From positions 16,202,001-16,266,000 of the forward strand of contig OY821777.1 in NCBI GenBank assembly GCA_963682175.1: a stretch of DNA of 64,000 nucleotides, given 5' to 3'. Positions 22,290 through 33,600 of the stretch are shown here, piece by piece. The translations under genes were made by a program, and so were the position numbers. This DNA is from Triglochin maritima. Lineage: Eukaryota; Streptophyta; Magnoliopsida; Alismatales; Juncaginaceae. Positions within the stretch are counted from its first letter, which is position 1. The number at the start of each line of letters is the position of its first letter. A model generated the notes under the pieces. It saw only the letters and a list, made by a program, of their open reading frames with translations. It was not told where the DNA came from and ran no database searches.

Positions 22290-23940
22290 GAACATTAAAT
22301 TTTGATGGACATGAGAGACGTCACAAATTTGAAATTAATTTTGCTAGCCGGAGTGGTCCAAAGTTGATGTTCTGAAATTGTTTTGCAATTTGATTTTCTA
22401 CAAATTTGAGATGGTAGAAGTTGTGATGGGAAAACTGAAATAAAGATGGCTTCAACCCTTCAGCTAATTTTCTTGTCATCCAAATTATGCGTCTTGAGCT
22501 TTCAATGGAAATGACTCAAAACAATATTTTGTGTTTATGCAAATGGTAACTCTCTATTAATTTTAGCTGAAATTTAGTGTTTTTGCTAAGATCATGTGTA
22601 AGTAAATAACCTCCAAGTTATACTTGATGGACTAGCTTGTTGCAAGTTCCAACTAAACTGCAATTTGTTTTAAGAGTGGGAGGTACCCACACAAGTTTTA
22701 AGCAAGGTTTTATATTTTTCAATAATATATAAATATGGGTAGTCTAGACTCTAGACAAAGTTTGGGGAACTCTACTTTTACAAAGCAGCAAGCAAGTTTC
22801 ATTTTCCATAGTTTATGTATATAGGGGACACCGCTATATAATGTTGACTCACAACCAATTAGTAATGGATGGATAAACTAAATATATTATAACGCAGGAG
22901 AATGTTCCTAAATTACCTAATATTGAACACTTATCTAGCACTTCTCTTTAGTCATGCCTAAGATTAGTCTTCTTGTTTACACGTGAACAATGCCGGTAAA
23001 TTTGTTCAGCCAACCGTTAGTCTTTTTGGATCTTGTCATATTGACATAATGTCGCAAACTCAAATTCAATCTATTATGAATTGATGGATCCAACATCTTA
23101 TAATTTAGGAGAATGACCCTAAAACAAGATGAAATTATTTTCATAGACGCATTCTTCTTGATTTTTTTCTATTCACGAACGTACAACTTACTAGCAAGTA
23201 ACTTCTACCCAAAAATTACATACAATGTATCTTAATTATCATCTTTTTTATAAGGATGTCTCAACCACGTTCCGAAAGGAAATTGAAACCATCTAATTTT
23301 AAATCTCTGTGTATTTGCTCAATGATTGCATTTATAAAGCTCTTATAATCCGTTGAATTGTGAATTTATTCAATAGAAGTGTCTGGACTACTACGAACGT
23401 TATACATTTCAAACACATGTAAGAGCATCATTTCTTCTCCCAATTTCATAAATGTCAAATAGGTCAAAACTGCACTTCTTTCTTTTACATCAGTTTTCCA
23501 CCAAACATCATCAAAACTTAACTTTTATCCCAAATTTACTATTTTCTCATAATTTTTACCAACTCACTTGTTCTCTCTTCCACTTCATGTGCTTCTTTTC
23601 TCTATTTACCACCTTATTTTTAGTATTATTATAAAATGTAATTGTATTTTTTTATATTTATAATTAAATATTATTGTCATTATTGATTGAAGGATTTTAA
23701 TTACTGCAAAATGCATGACATCGGTGAAGACACAAGTTTAGCTCGGTCCACATGCAGTTGTGAGCGGATTATTGTTCATCCCATACTCGAATGCGAAGAA
23801 AGAAAGGGAGAGATGTTACGCTACAAAACTAGTAAATGAAATTAGTATTGCATTTTTTACTTTAATCTATGTTTTGATGATTTAATCAACATAATCTTAA
23901 TTACAATCAATGTAGAGTAACACACATTATGCGCGTATAT
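22290..23940. other. AT-rich intergenic DNA, nothing recognised
   Basis: Both strands show only short frames without known motifs, and no clear inverted or tandem repeats. Confidence 0.5.
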
Positions 23941-23948
23941 ATTGTATT

Positions 23949-25275
23949 GTGCTAACTTCTATAGGTAATCAGGTAATCAAGTTATTGAAGACATGTAATT
24001 GTGCATCTCTTTTGAGTCTTAGGAATCTTTATGTACTTGAGCATACAATAGTTAAAAATTACACACACACATACTAGGTTCCTTATAGAAGTCACACACA
24101 AAATCTCATAACTTTTGGATTTCAATAGATCACCCAAACTAGGACCGGAAAACACTTAACCGAAACATGAACTGCCAGAACCAAATCGGTTGACCGAACT
24201 AGTTCTCAGTTCGACCGATTGTGTCAGTTTATTATGTTAGCCTAAGTGTTGTACCTGTCGACCATTGCACCATTTTGTTCGACCGTTTACACACGTCTTG
24301 TGACCATTAGATTTGTCGTATTATATCAACGGTCGTATTCGTATAAACTTAACAAAACCCCAAAATACTTTAGCCTCTGGTCGACCGATTCCTAGACCCC
24401 GGTCGATAGTTCCAAGACTTTTTCATGAATACCAGAGTTCCTGTCGTTTTTTGGTCGACCTCTCAAACCTCTTTATTCGATCGAACATAAAACCCCAATG
24501 TGTCTGTTAGTTTTTGGTCGACTGTTCCACACTCTAGTTCGACCGTTAACTTAAGTGAACTTAGTTATAACTTGTTTTCGTTCGACCGTTCGTTGTTCTG
24601 AACTGTCTTCCGGTCAACCGTTTGGCCCGTTCGGTCGACCGAACATACCCAGAAAAATGTGATGTTGTTTTCTGTTTTGTGTTTCTTACACAACCAATCA
24701 CCACACTTATCCCCAACGGCTATAACACCTTAGAAACTTATAAATAGAGGTTCCCCAATCTTGTTTCAACACATCTCCCACTACTATTTGCCTCATATAC
24801 TAGAGTGATCATTCCAAACACTCAAAGTCTTCATTTCCACACTTTAGTCTTAATTCTCATTTTACTCAAGTGTGCTCAAAGTTAGATGTCATACTCTTGG
24901 TTACTACTTGCCTTCAAGAAGTTGTAAAGGTTTCAGTGAAAGTCCAAAGCATCTCTCTCGGATTGTGAGAGGAGGAGCCAAGCTCGGCAAGTGTTGTTTG
25001 CGAGCTTGAAGATTGTAAAGATGTTGTCTCCCGGTCCGGAACAAGAAGCGGATGGTGAAGTCGTGAGCGGAGCTCGAAGTATCGAGCAGAGCTTGCAAGA
25101 GAGGACGTAAGTGGGTGACCAAACCTCTGTAAAATCCCCGAGCCCATTTGTGGTTTGCATACTTCCTCCATTACTTACTTGCTTATTTTTATTCCACTGT
25201 GCATTCTTGTTTGTTTAAGCTAGTAGGTAATTAACCCTATAAGTGATTAGAATTAGGACCCATAACGATCCTATA
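23949..25275 (+). repeat. 5' LTR of a Sirevirus-like Copia remnant (start uncertain)
   Basis: The right edge is set by a primer binding site TGGTATCAGAGC at 25278-25289. A TATA-like TTATAAATAGAG at about 24739 lies at a suitable place for an LTR promoter. The left edge is a guess (TGTGCTAAC). Between 24183 and 24640 are many GGTCGACCG-type palindromes. No matching 3' LTR was found downstream. Confidence 0.6.
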
Positions 25276-25327
25276 TTTGGTATCAGAGCATAGTTGCTAA
25301 ATTTCATATACTTAATCGTATTTTAGC

Positions 25328-26955
25328 ATGACATCCACATCTAATCATGTAGAAGGATTATGCACCACTAAGCCTCATTTGCTTAATGAGTCAAATTATG
25401 ACTATTGGAAGAATAGAATGGAGATTTTCTTAATCTCAAATGACCTTAAGTATTAGATTTTCCTTCAAAATCACTACACATCCCCAAATGAAGAAAAATT
25501 AGCCTCATTATCTATGTCCAAAATGAAAGAAATTGAAATGATTTCAAAGATTATGAACATCTTATATTGTGGCCTTAATGATGTTGAATACAATAGAATT
25601 ATCGGTTGCGAAAGTGCATATGAAATATGACATAAATTGCAAATGCATCATGAGGGTAAGAAAACTCGCATTAGTCTCCTCATGCATAAATATGAATTTT
25701 TTTCTATGCAAATCGGTGAGAAAATAAACAAAATGAACACTCTCTTCACCGATATCACTAATTCTATTTTGGTTCTTGGAAGAAAAATAAGTGAAGAAGA
25801 AATGACTAAGAAGTTCCTCCGGTCACTCAACAACGATTGGGAAGATAAGATCGTCGCAATTGAAAAAAACGCATGATCTTTCCAAATTAAAGATGGAGGA
25901 ACTCATTGGAAACCTAATGACTTATGAACTTCAAATCAACCATCGAAAGGAGATAGAAGTCTCCAAGAACAAACCAATCTTGGCTTTACATGCAAAATTT
26001 GATGAACCAAGGAGAAGAGAGAAAAATGAGGACATTGAAGCCCTTGCTCACACCTTCTTCAAAATTCTCAAAAATGACAAGGAAGAAACGAGAGAAAGAA
26101 GAGGAAGAAGAAGTGAGAAGAGAGAAAAAGAAAAGGAAAATGAGGAGAGCAAAAATGAGAGAAGAGAAAGGGAGAAGAAAGAGGAGAGAATGGAGAGGAG
26201 AAGAACAAGAGAAGAGAAAGAAAGTAGGAAGCTCACAAAGCTATATGGGATGACTCATCATCACCATCATTATCCTCCTCCTCCTTGCAGAGTAGAAGGA
26301 GAGGTTGCACACTCATGCTTTATGGTATTGAAGATGAACAAAGTGAGACAGACTCTAACTCTTGTTCTATTAAATCTTATTCATGCTCAACTAAATCACA
26401 TTATAGTGATAGCTCATGCTATAAAGAAGAAACATATACTCATGATGAGCTTCAAAATGCATGCATTTCATGATTTAGTTAAACAATATGAGATCATTTA
26501 TGAAAAGAACAAAAATGCTAGAAAGACTATAAATGATCTCAAAGCCAAATTGAAATTAACATGAATGAAAGAATGAGGTGATTGCTAGACATGTGACAAA
26601 TGCATTAAAACTTGATAGTCAAAATGCAACACTTATTGATATTGAGCAATTAGATCTTGAAGCTTGCAACGTGCAATTAAGAAAATATTGAGAAAAATTC
26701 ACTAATGAAACAAAAATGCTTAACATGTTATTAGGTAGTCAAAGACAATCTTTGGATAAACATGGTTTATGATATAATGCTTCGTATGTTAAAAACCATG
26801 TAATTCACACTACTTTGAATGGAAAATAATTTTTTGTGAGTCATAGTTCTTCAAATGTGTGGGCTCCTAAAACAAAAATGGTTTGGGTTCCCAAAGGTAA
26901 TGTTCAAGTACCCAAAGTAGTTTGGGTACCTAAATCTACACTTGTAGGTGCTTAA
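25328..26955 (+). pseudogene. Sirevirus-like Copia gag remnant, no pol
   Basis: The frame starts MTSTSNHVEGLCTTKPH, with the gag hallmark FDGxNYxxWKxRM seen as LNESNYDYWKNRMEIF. Stops at about 25455 and 25627 and a frameshift near 25868 break it. The typical LKMEELIGNLMTYELQI segment follows, then a lysine/glutamate/arginine-rich coiled stretch (26080-26240), and finally VWVPKGNVQVPKVVWVPK at about 26880-26950. In intact relatives the protease follows this VWVPK motif, but here no protease, integrase or reverse transcriptase is seen. Either a deletion or a gag-only non-autonomous lineage. Confidence 0.75.
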
Positions 26956-27480
26956 AGATACAAGATCGGTAGTGACCGGGCAAAGTCAAATTCAAAGTCA
27001 GTTGCACTACCGAAAGAAGATTGAAACTAATTCGATGATCAAATTTGGGTAAAAATTATCTATCCTCTACATTTATATTAGATTGGTTCTAATCTAGGAT
27101 AAATTGCATGCTTAATTGTCATATATTTATCACATTCTTTGATCAATTATGATATTCTTCATGTAAATCATTAAGGGGAGAAAAACGAATCTCTTTGTCT
27201 AATTGATTTTATTCATTGCAAATCTTGAAAACGAGGGAAAACACATCCTATGTTAAATTGTCATTTCTTCTAATTGATTGAAAAAAGGAGAAATAGAATT
27301 GAACTTAATTGCAATATCATATTCATATTGATAGGGGAGCTTAATGAATATCATATACATAAGGTAATGAAGTGCAAAATTAAGAGGGAACAATTTTATT
27401 ACAAGACATCTTAAAATTCTATGTTAAATCTGGGCGACAAATAATAATTCCCTTCTTTTTTCATAGTTTATGTGTGGAAA
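26956..27480. other. Remnant 3' part of the gag-only element; no gene
   Basis: AT-rich with GGGGAG and AAGGGGAG purine tracts (for example near 27173) that could be old polypurine tracts. No ORF of interest and no LTR match. Confidence 0.35.
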
Positions 27481-27957
27481 ATGATTTATGAACGCAGCGC
27501 GTCACAAACGCGCTTTACGTGGACATCCATGTCAGCCCTTACGTGGCCAAAACAATAATTTTTTTTGTTTTTTCTTCCTGATGTCCACTCAAATCACATT
27601 AAATGTGTTTCCACTCAGCACGTTCTCTCTCTCCACGCAAATACAAATATGATATTATGATGACACTCTTTCTTTCTTCTTCATTCTTTTTCTGTCACGG
27701 GCACTCCAACAGTGCAACAAAGATGTATTGGTGCGAAGACTTCCCGAGGTTCTTGTCACCATTTCGAATGTGATTTATGTTGGATCCGGTGGTGAACACT
27801 TATGTCTGTGCGGTTTATGTTGTACATCTCTCCGGAATTAATCACCATTTCGAGCAAGATATTACGTTGAAGAAGCGTCTGATGCCGACTCCCAGGGTTC
27901 TTCACAACGTAAGCAGCGTGAATGAGACAGTCATGTTTAAGTCTTACATCTTCTTTC

Positions 27958-28100
27958 CGATTTACTGGGAAAATATATATTATTTTTGTAATTTGTGTGT
28001 GTGTTTGTATTGTTTGTTTGTGTGTGATTTACTGGGAGAAGATATATTATTTTTGTAATTTGTGTGTGTTTGTGTTTGTATTGTTTGTTTGTCTTTGTGC
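27958..28100. repeat. Tandem duplication of about 67 bp
   Basis: Two copies of GATTTACTGGGARAAKATAT followed by ATTATTTTTGTAATTTGTGTG and a GTTTGTATTGTTTGTTTGT tail. Confidence 0.8.
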
Positions 28101-28185
28101 TCTCATTATATCTTATTGTGTAATAGTTACCATCAATAATAGGTACCATCAATATCTCATTTTGCTCTCATTGTATCTCATTGTA

Positions 28186-28418
28186 TCTACATAAACATGA
28201 CAAACTTTCTACATAAATAGGACAAACTTTCTACATAAACAGGACATACTTTCTGTTCCGTTTCTGGACAAACTTCCAACATAAATTGGACAATCATTCT
28301 ACATAAACAGGACAAACTTTGTACATAAACATGACAAACTTTCTACATAAACAGGACAAACTTTCTGTTCCATTTCTGCACAAACTTTCAACATAAACTG
28401 GACAAACATTCTACATAA
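28186..28418. repeat. Short tandem repeats (CTACATAAACAGGACAAACTT type, about 21-22 bp)
   Basis: About nine imperfect units. They merge into the inverted-orientation minisatellite that follows: GGACAAACTTTCTGTTCC here mirrors GGAACAGAAAGTTTGTCC there. Confidence 0.8.
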
Positions 28419-29100
28419 GTGTATTTGCAGTCCGGAATAAGTGTAGTTGTTGTCCAGAATAAGAAGAAAGTGTGTCCAGAAACGGAACAGAAAGTTTGTC
28501 CGGAATAAGTGTATTTGCTGTCCGGAATAAGTGTAGTTGTTGTCCGGAATAAGTGTATTTGCTGTCCAGAATAAGTGTATTTGCTATCCAGAATAAGAAG
28601 AAAGTGTGTCCAGAAACGGAACAAAAAGTTTGTCCGGAATAAGTGTATTTGCTGTCCGGAATAAGTGTAGTTGTTGTCCGGAATAAGTGTATTTGCTGTC
28701 CAGAATAAGTGTAGTTGCTGTCCAGAATAAGAAGAAAGTGTGTCCAGAAATGGAACAGAAAGTTTGTCCGGAATAAGTGTATTTGCTGTCCGGAATAAGT
28801 ATATTTGCTGTCCAGAATAAGTGTAGTTGCTGTCCAGAATAAGAAGAAAGTGTGTCCAGAAACGGAACAGAAAGTTTGTCCGGAATAAGTGTATTTGCTT
28901 TCCAGAATAAGTGTAGTTGTTGTCCGGAATAAGTGTATTTGCTGTCCAGAATAAGTGTAGTTGCTGTCCAGAATAAGAAGAAAGTGTGTCCAGAAACGGA
29001 ACAGAAAGTTTGTCCGGAATAAGTGTATTTGTTGTCCGAATAAGTGTATTTGCTGTCCAGAATAAGTGTAGTTACTGTCCGGAATAAGTGTATTTGTTGT
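28410..29100. repeat. Minisatellite: 22-bp unit organised in a 134-bp higher-order repeat
   Basis: Base unit GTCCGGAATAAGTGTATTTG followed by CT (variants GTAGTTGCT/GTAGTTGTT). A diagnostic block AAGAAGAAAGTGTGTCCAGA recurs at 28461, 28595, 28729, 28841 and 28975, i.e. 134, 134, 112 and 134 bases apart; the short one lacks exactly one 22-bp unit. Two minus-strand frames (263 and 189 codons) are open only because the unit lacks stops; I do not call them genes. Confidence 0.93.
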
Positions 29101-29489
29101 CGCACGCATAAAGTAAACCGGACAGACACATAATGTAAACCACACACACACATAAAGTAAGCTAGACAAATTAAGTTGATCCAACGTAAAACTTAAAAAC
29201 AAATATTTTATTATGATAAGTGTGGACTCTGCATGAATAAAGAGTCTGCACGTTGTCCTAGGGTCTGCACATTGTCTTATCTGTTTATTGGGAAAGGAAT
29301 CGTTTAACTTAAAAAACCGGCATTTTTTAAAAAGACCAAAACGCGGGAAGTGAAATTTCGCTGACCGGACGCTGACTCAAAGAAAATAGCTGAGCTGTAC
29401 AGATCCACGTAAGGCGCGTACGTGTATAACGATCCTTTATGTGTGTGTATATAGTAACGCTATACGTCTCTTCACGCTTTTGCCACTTT

Positions 29490-29770
29490 CTATGGTTTAC
29501 CAAAAACAAGAACCATTAGTACGTTAACATGGATTGGGAGAGTAAAGACTAGGGACCAAGAAATAGAACTAGAAGGCCGTTTATCTACCTCGTTGGATAT
29601 TCCAGCTCGTCGACAGCAAAGGGTAACACGCTCAACTTGGAAATCTACCCGGTATGAATTAAGAATCTTTATCGCAAAACCTTGGTGTTCAGCAAAGGTG
29701 TTGTAATAGGAACTAAGTTCGTCGAAGGAATCAAATTCCATTCCGATAGTGGGTGTCACTGGGGTGAAGC
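29490..29770 (-). pseudogene. FAR1/FRS N-terminal fragment
   Basis: Minus-strand frame with TPTIGMEFDSFDELSSYYNT, then FAEHQGFAIKILNS, which is the start of the FAR1-type DNA-binding domain found in FAR1-RELATED SEQUENCE proteins and MULE transposases. The cysteine-histidine part and the transposase core are absent and the frame drifts off after about 60 residues. Probably an abandoned transposon or gene fragment. Confidence 0.65.
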
Positions 29771-30470
29771 TTCGGGTGGAGGAAGAAGAAATGGGGAACA
29801 GAATCCATGTTAGGGAAGAATTTGAGAAAAACCAGTTGAAAACCAGATTTCGCTATAATCACGAGTCATCAACAACAAATGTCACAGTAAAAAAACATCA
29901 TTAAAGGGACAGAACATTAGTTGCTAAAGAACGAGAAAAAAACACGCGAAACAAGAAATGGTAAAACCGGATGATTCACTAAAGGAAACACACGTTCCCA
30001 CAGATCTACGTAACTTGACTCTGGAAATTACGTCATGTGTAAAGGCGTCACATAGTGTTGAAAAAGAGCATCCATTTCCGATTTGCGTCAAATGAAATAT
30101 TGTAGTCTCTTTGTAAGAGTTTCACTTCATGTGCTTGTGCAAATCAATTCTACGTAATACTATTGTAATTAAAAGAAGTGCAATTAAGCACATACTTGTA
30201 GATTCACATGTTGCGTACATAGAATGTGGGCAATAATTATGGAGGAATAATATGGGGTAATATTAAAAAAGTTATATACGAATCACAAAGCTATCTGTCA
30301 AAACTTTGGAAACAAAAAAAATCCCGGGCGCCCGAGCAAAGAGCACCCGTTAAGGGTGCTCTAACAACTCATCTTAAATGAGATTCCTAACATTTGTATA
30401 TTTCTTAACTACGAGTCTATATCGGTACACCAAATCGATAAAAAAAAACAACGATCAACGAGTCTTTGTT
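29771..30470. other. Intergenic; small palindromes upstream of NOP14
   Basis: No ORF. A hairpin GAGCACCC-GTTAA-GGGTGCTC lies at about 30341-30361, beside a GGGCGCCCG palindrome at 30325-30333. The GAGCACCC arm resembles the end of a MITE, with a possible partner GAGCATCC near 30067; no clear target duplication was found. Confidence 0.45.
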
Positions 30471-30479
30471 GTTGTTGAG

Positions 30480-30661
30480 AAACCCTAAAAGCCATGTCAG
30501 TGATAACTAATAGTCCCAAAGTCCCCACTAAATCACGCAAATAACCCAAGCATTTGCATTAGGTCTGCTACTCTTCTCCCTCGCCAAAACCCTGCTCTGT
30601 TCTCCCCCCAACATCAGCACACCTCCACCGCTACCGCACTGTCTCTCTAGGGTTTAGGGTT
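30480..30661 (+). promoter_or_regulatory. Telo-box motifs in the NOP14 promoter/5'UTR
   Basis: AAACCCTAA at 30480-30488 and the inverted telomere-like TAGGGTTTAGGGTT at 30648-30661, the second only 20 bases before the start codon. Telo-boxes are common in promoters of plant ribosome-biogenesis and translation genes, which fits the gene that follows. Confidence 0.7.
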
Positions 30662-30681
30662 CGGACTCCACTTCGCCGGCG

Positions 30682-33600
30682 ATGGTGAAGATGAAACCCT
30701 CGAAAGCGAAACCCACGAAGGCGAACAAGAAGAAGAGGGCGAAGAGCCTCCTCTCCGCCCCCGCCGCCGCCGCCCGCAAGGGCCAGAAGGACTCGAAACC
30801 GAACCCTTTCGAGAGCATATGGTCCCGCCGCAAGTTCGACGTCATCGGGGAGAAGCGGAAGGTAGTCGAGCGCCGCGTCGGCCTCGCCCGCTCCCTCGCC
30901 GTCCAGAAGGTACACCTAACCCTTATCCTGGTTTAGGTGAGGGTTTTAATTGTTCTTTTGGTGGGGCAGAGGGATAGGACTTTGCTGAAGGAGTACGAGC
31001 AGAGCCGCAAGAGCTCGTCTTTCGTCGATAGGCGGATTGGAGAAGGCGATGACAATCTCGGGGAGTACGAGAAGGCTTTGATGCGTCTTCAGAAAGAGCG
31101 GCAGGTACGGACTGGACTGGTTTTATGTTGTGGCTCACTGGCTTAGAAGTGATTGTCTGATTGTTGAAAAGTTATGTGAAGAATTAATGATAAAATTGGG
31201 CGTTTTTTCGGTCTTATGATTTTATATAATCAGTGGTAGTTGCAAAAAACTAAGTGCTACTTTTGAACCTGTATGCTTGTGGAAATGACGTGTTTTTATT
31301 TCCTTTTGAAACCATATTCTTCTTCAGTTGAAATTGAAAAGAGAGAGTAAATATAATTTGTCTGATGGAGAAGAGGATGACTTTGACCAAGTGGATGATT
31401 TTGACGATGATGTTCCCCCAAATGACGACGACGACGACGACGACGACGGAGATGCTCAGCATAAGAGTATGTATTCTCTTTTTGTGTTGTTTTGACATGT
31501 GATATCGTTTTTCCCCCTTGATACATTTGCATGCACATTATCCTTTTTGTTTCCTTTCTCCGTTGCCGTTGTTCTACAAACAACTTAAAGGTAATTATAG
31601 TTTCTACTTCCTATAATGGGGAGTTGAGTTCATATTTGAATTTTCTGTGTTCTTCATAAAACTGGTTCTGTAGGTAGCGAAACAGTTAGTCTTTTAGCAA
31701 CATATTCTATGCCCAGCCATATATAAGCCAATACTACTATATCAATTTTATTTGCGGAATAGATAAAAAAATGTTGTTGATTCCGACCACCATAAAACAA
31801 GAGAAAAGTCCAACAAGAAGCATGTATCCAGATAAAAAAGGACGGCACGACTAAGCACGGTAGGACTGGATTAAGATTGTTCGATATCAAGAAAAATGAG
31901 ATACTACAAAATTTTGGCCTAGTACTTGTTTTACTATTCAATCCCGATCCGATATCTAATGATGTCATTAATGTTTTACTCGAATGATTGTGTTAAAGTC
32001 CGTGTCCAGTCTCATGATCCCTAATGTTTTTATGTTTGGTTGATTGTGTCGTATTATTACCTCTCATAAGCAAGTCAATTTGTTTAAGCATACTAAAACA
32101 TTTGACTTACTAGTTTGGTTCATGTGAATTAGTTCCATGTTGTACTCTATTGTTTGCCTGACACGGTGCTGCGGATATAACCCATTTGCAGTTCTATTCT
32201 CGAGGCTTTCTACAAACTGCATTATGTAAGAGTAGCAGTGAACTTCTCCTGAATTCTTGATCCTTTAAAATTCTATTTTTTTGCTATATTTACTGAATTT
32301 CTAATTTTGTATAAAGAGCCATCACCTGATTGCGTCAATTTGATCGAACAACCACAGGGCCAGATTGAAACAATCAAGAAACTCACCTTTCCCGAACACA
32401 ACATTAGGGCCACCACGAAAACCGTCATCAAACTCGCTTCCAAGTTGCCTCCAAACACCCCACCTTTGATGACGGTGATGATGAGAAGGTAGAGAGGGAT
32501 GATAGCATCTAGAATTTAGATTTAGGTTATTTGACAGTTATTTATGTAAGGTTATTGTATATGTATGCTGAGATTAAATAATAAGTTGCTATTCAGTTTG
32601 ATTGGATCAATTAAGACCTAATATAGAAAAAACATACGACATTGAAACATTCCAATCTCCTTTTTTCATAAAAATAAAAATTTGCAAATGCACTCCTTTA
32701 GGTCCTTGACATGTGTCTGTATACTGACACCTTTTAGGGATAGCTTAAGGCATTTCAGAAATTCCCTAAGGAATCAAAAGCACTCGACCAGCTAAAAGAA
32801 TGGTGATATCAACTTGTCAACTCTCCAATTTCATGGCTTTAGTGGGGAAATTTGGGCATAACTCCCTTGAATATTTGATATTTCATGAGTATCCAATGGT
32901 TCTCTACTTAATACTCATATATATTCTAAAGTTAATATTCCTAATCCATATAATCTTGATTCTTTGTATCAGTTAGCATGTAATCTACTTATCAACCAGT
33001 GGCTGTTTTAAGAGGATGTGCACTTACTCTTTCATTTTTTAAATAATTCATGGGCTTCTTAGGTTTTTCATACGTATGGATTGTTCATTAATTTTTTGGT
33101 GTTACACATGTTTGTGACAGAAGACAGATATTTAAGTCTTGATACTGCACAAGATACTTTGACAGCTGACATGCCTGATGGAGATGAAAGTGTAAGATCG
33201 ATATCTCTTATTGATATTACTTCGGGTTCTATTTCTTGTTGGTACTCTAAATAATATTGACCACAACAATTACAGGCAGAAAATTGCCATGTCATGTTGT
33301 ACTGAGTAACTGAGTCGGTGTGCCAGTTGGCCTCCACATTTGTAAAACATGTAGTAGAAAATTAGTCAAGTTCTTCGTGTGCTCATTTCCCTCTTGCTAT
33401 CTTTATCTATAGTAATATATTTACATCTAAGGTTAGAAGTTGATAATTAGTTTTTGGAACTTCAATTAATTACAAACCGGCACCACAAATCATAATTTGT
33501 TTTCTGATGGTTGCATGATCTATTGTCAAATTTCCTGGCTTGCTGAATTCTTTTGCTTTCTTGTTTGGGAATAAAGGCTTTGTTGTTGTTGTTGTTTAAT

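Noticed and set aside
24904..25171. Three overlapping minus-strand frames
   Set aside because: They lie in the U5/leader part of the Sirevirus-like LTR and have no recognisable content.
28411..29202. Minus-strand frames of 263 and 189 codons with TFFLFWTATTLIL-type repeats
   Set aside because: They follow the 22-bp minisatellite unit, which lacks stops in two frames; there is no start context, domain or codon signal.
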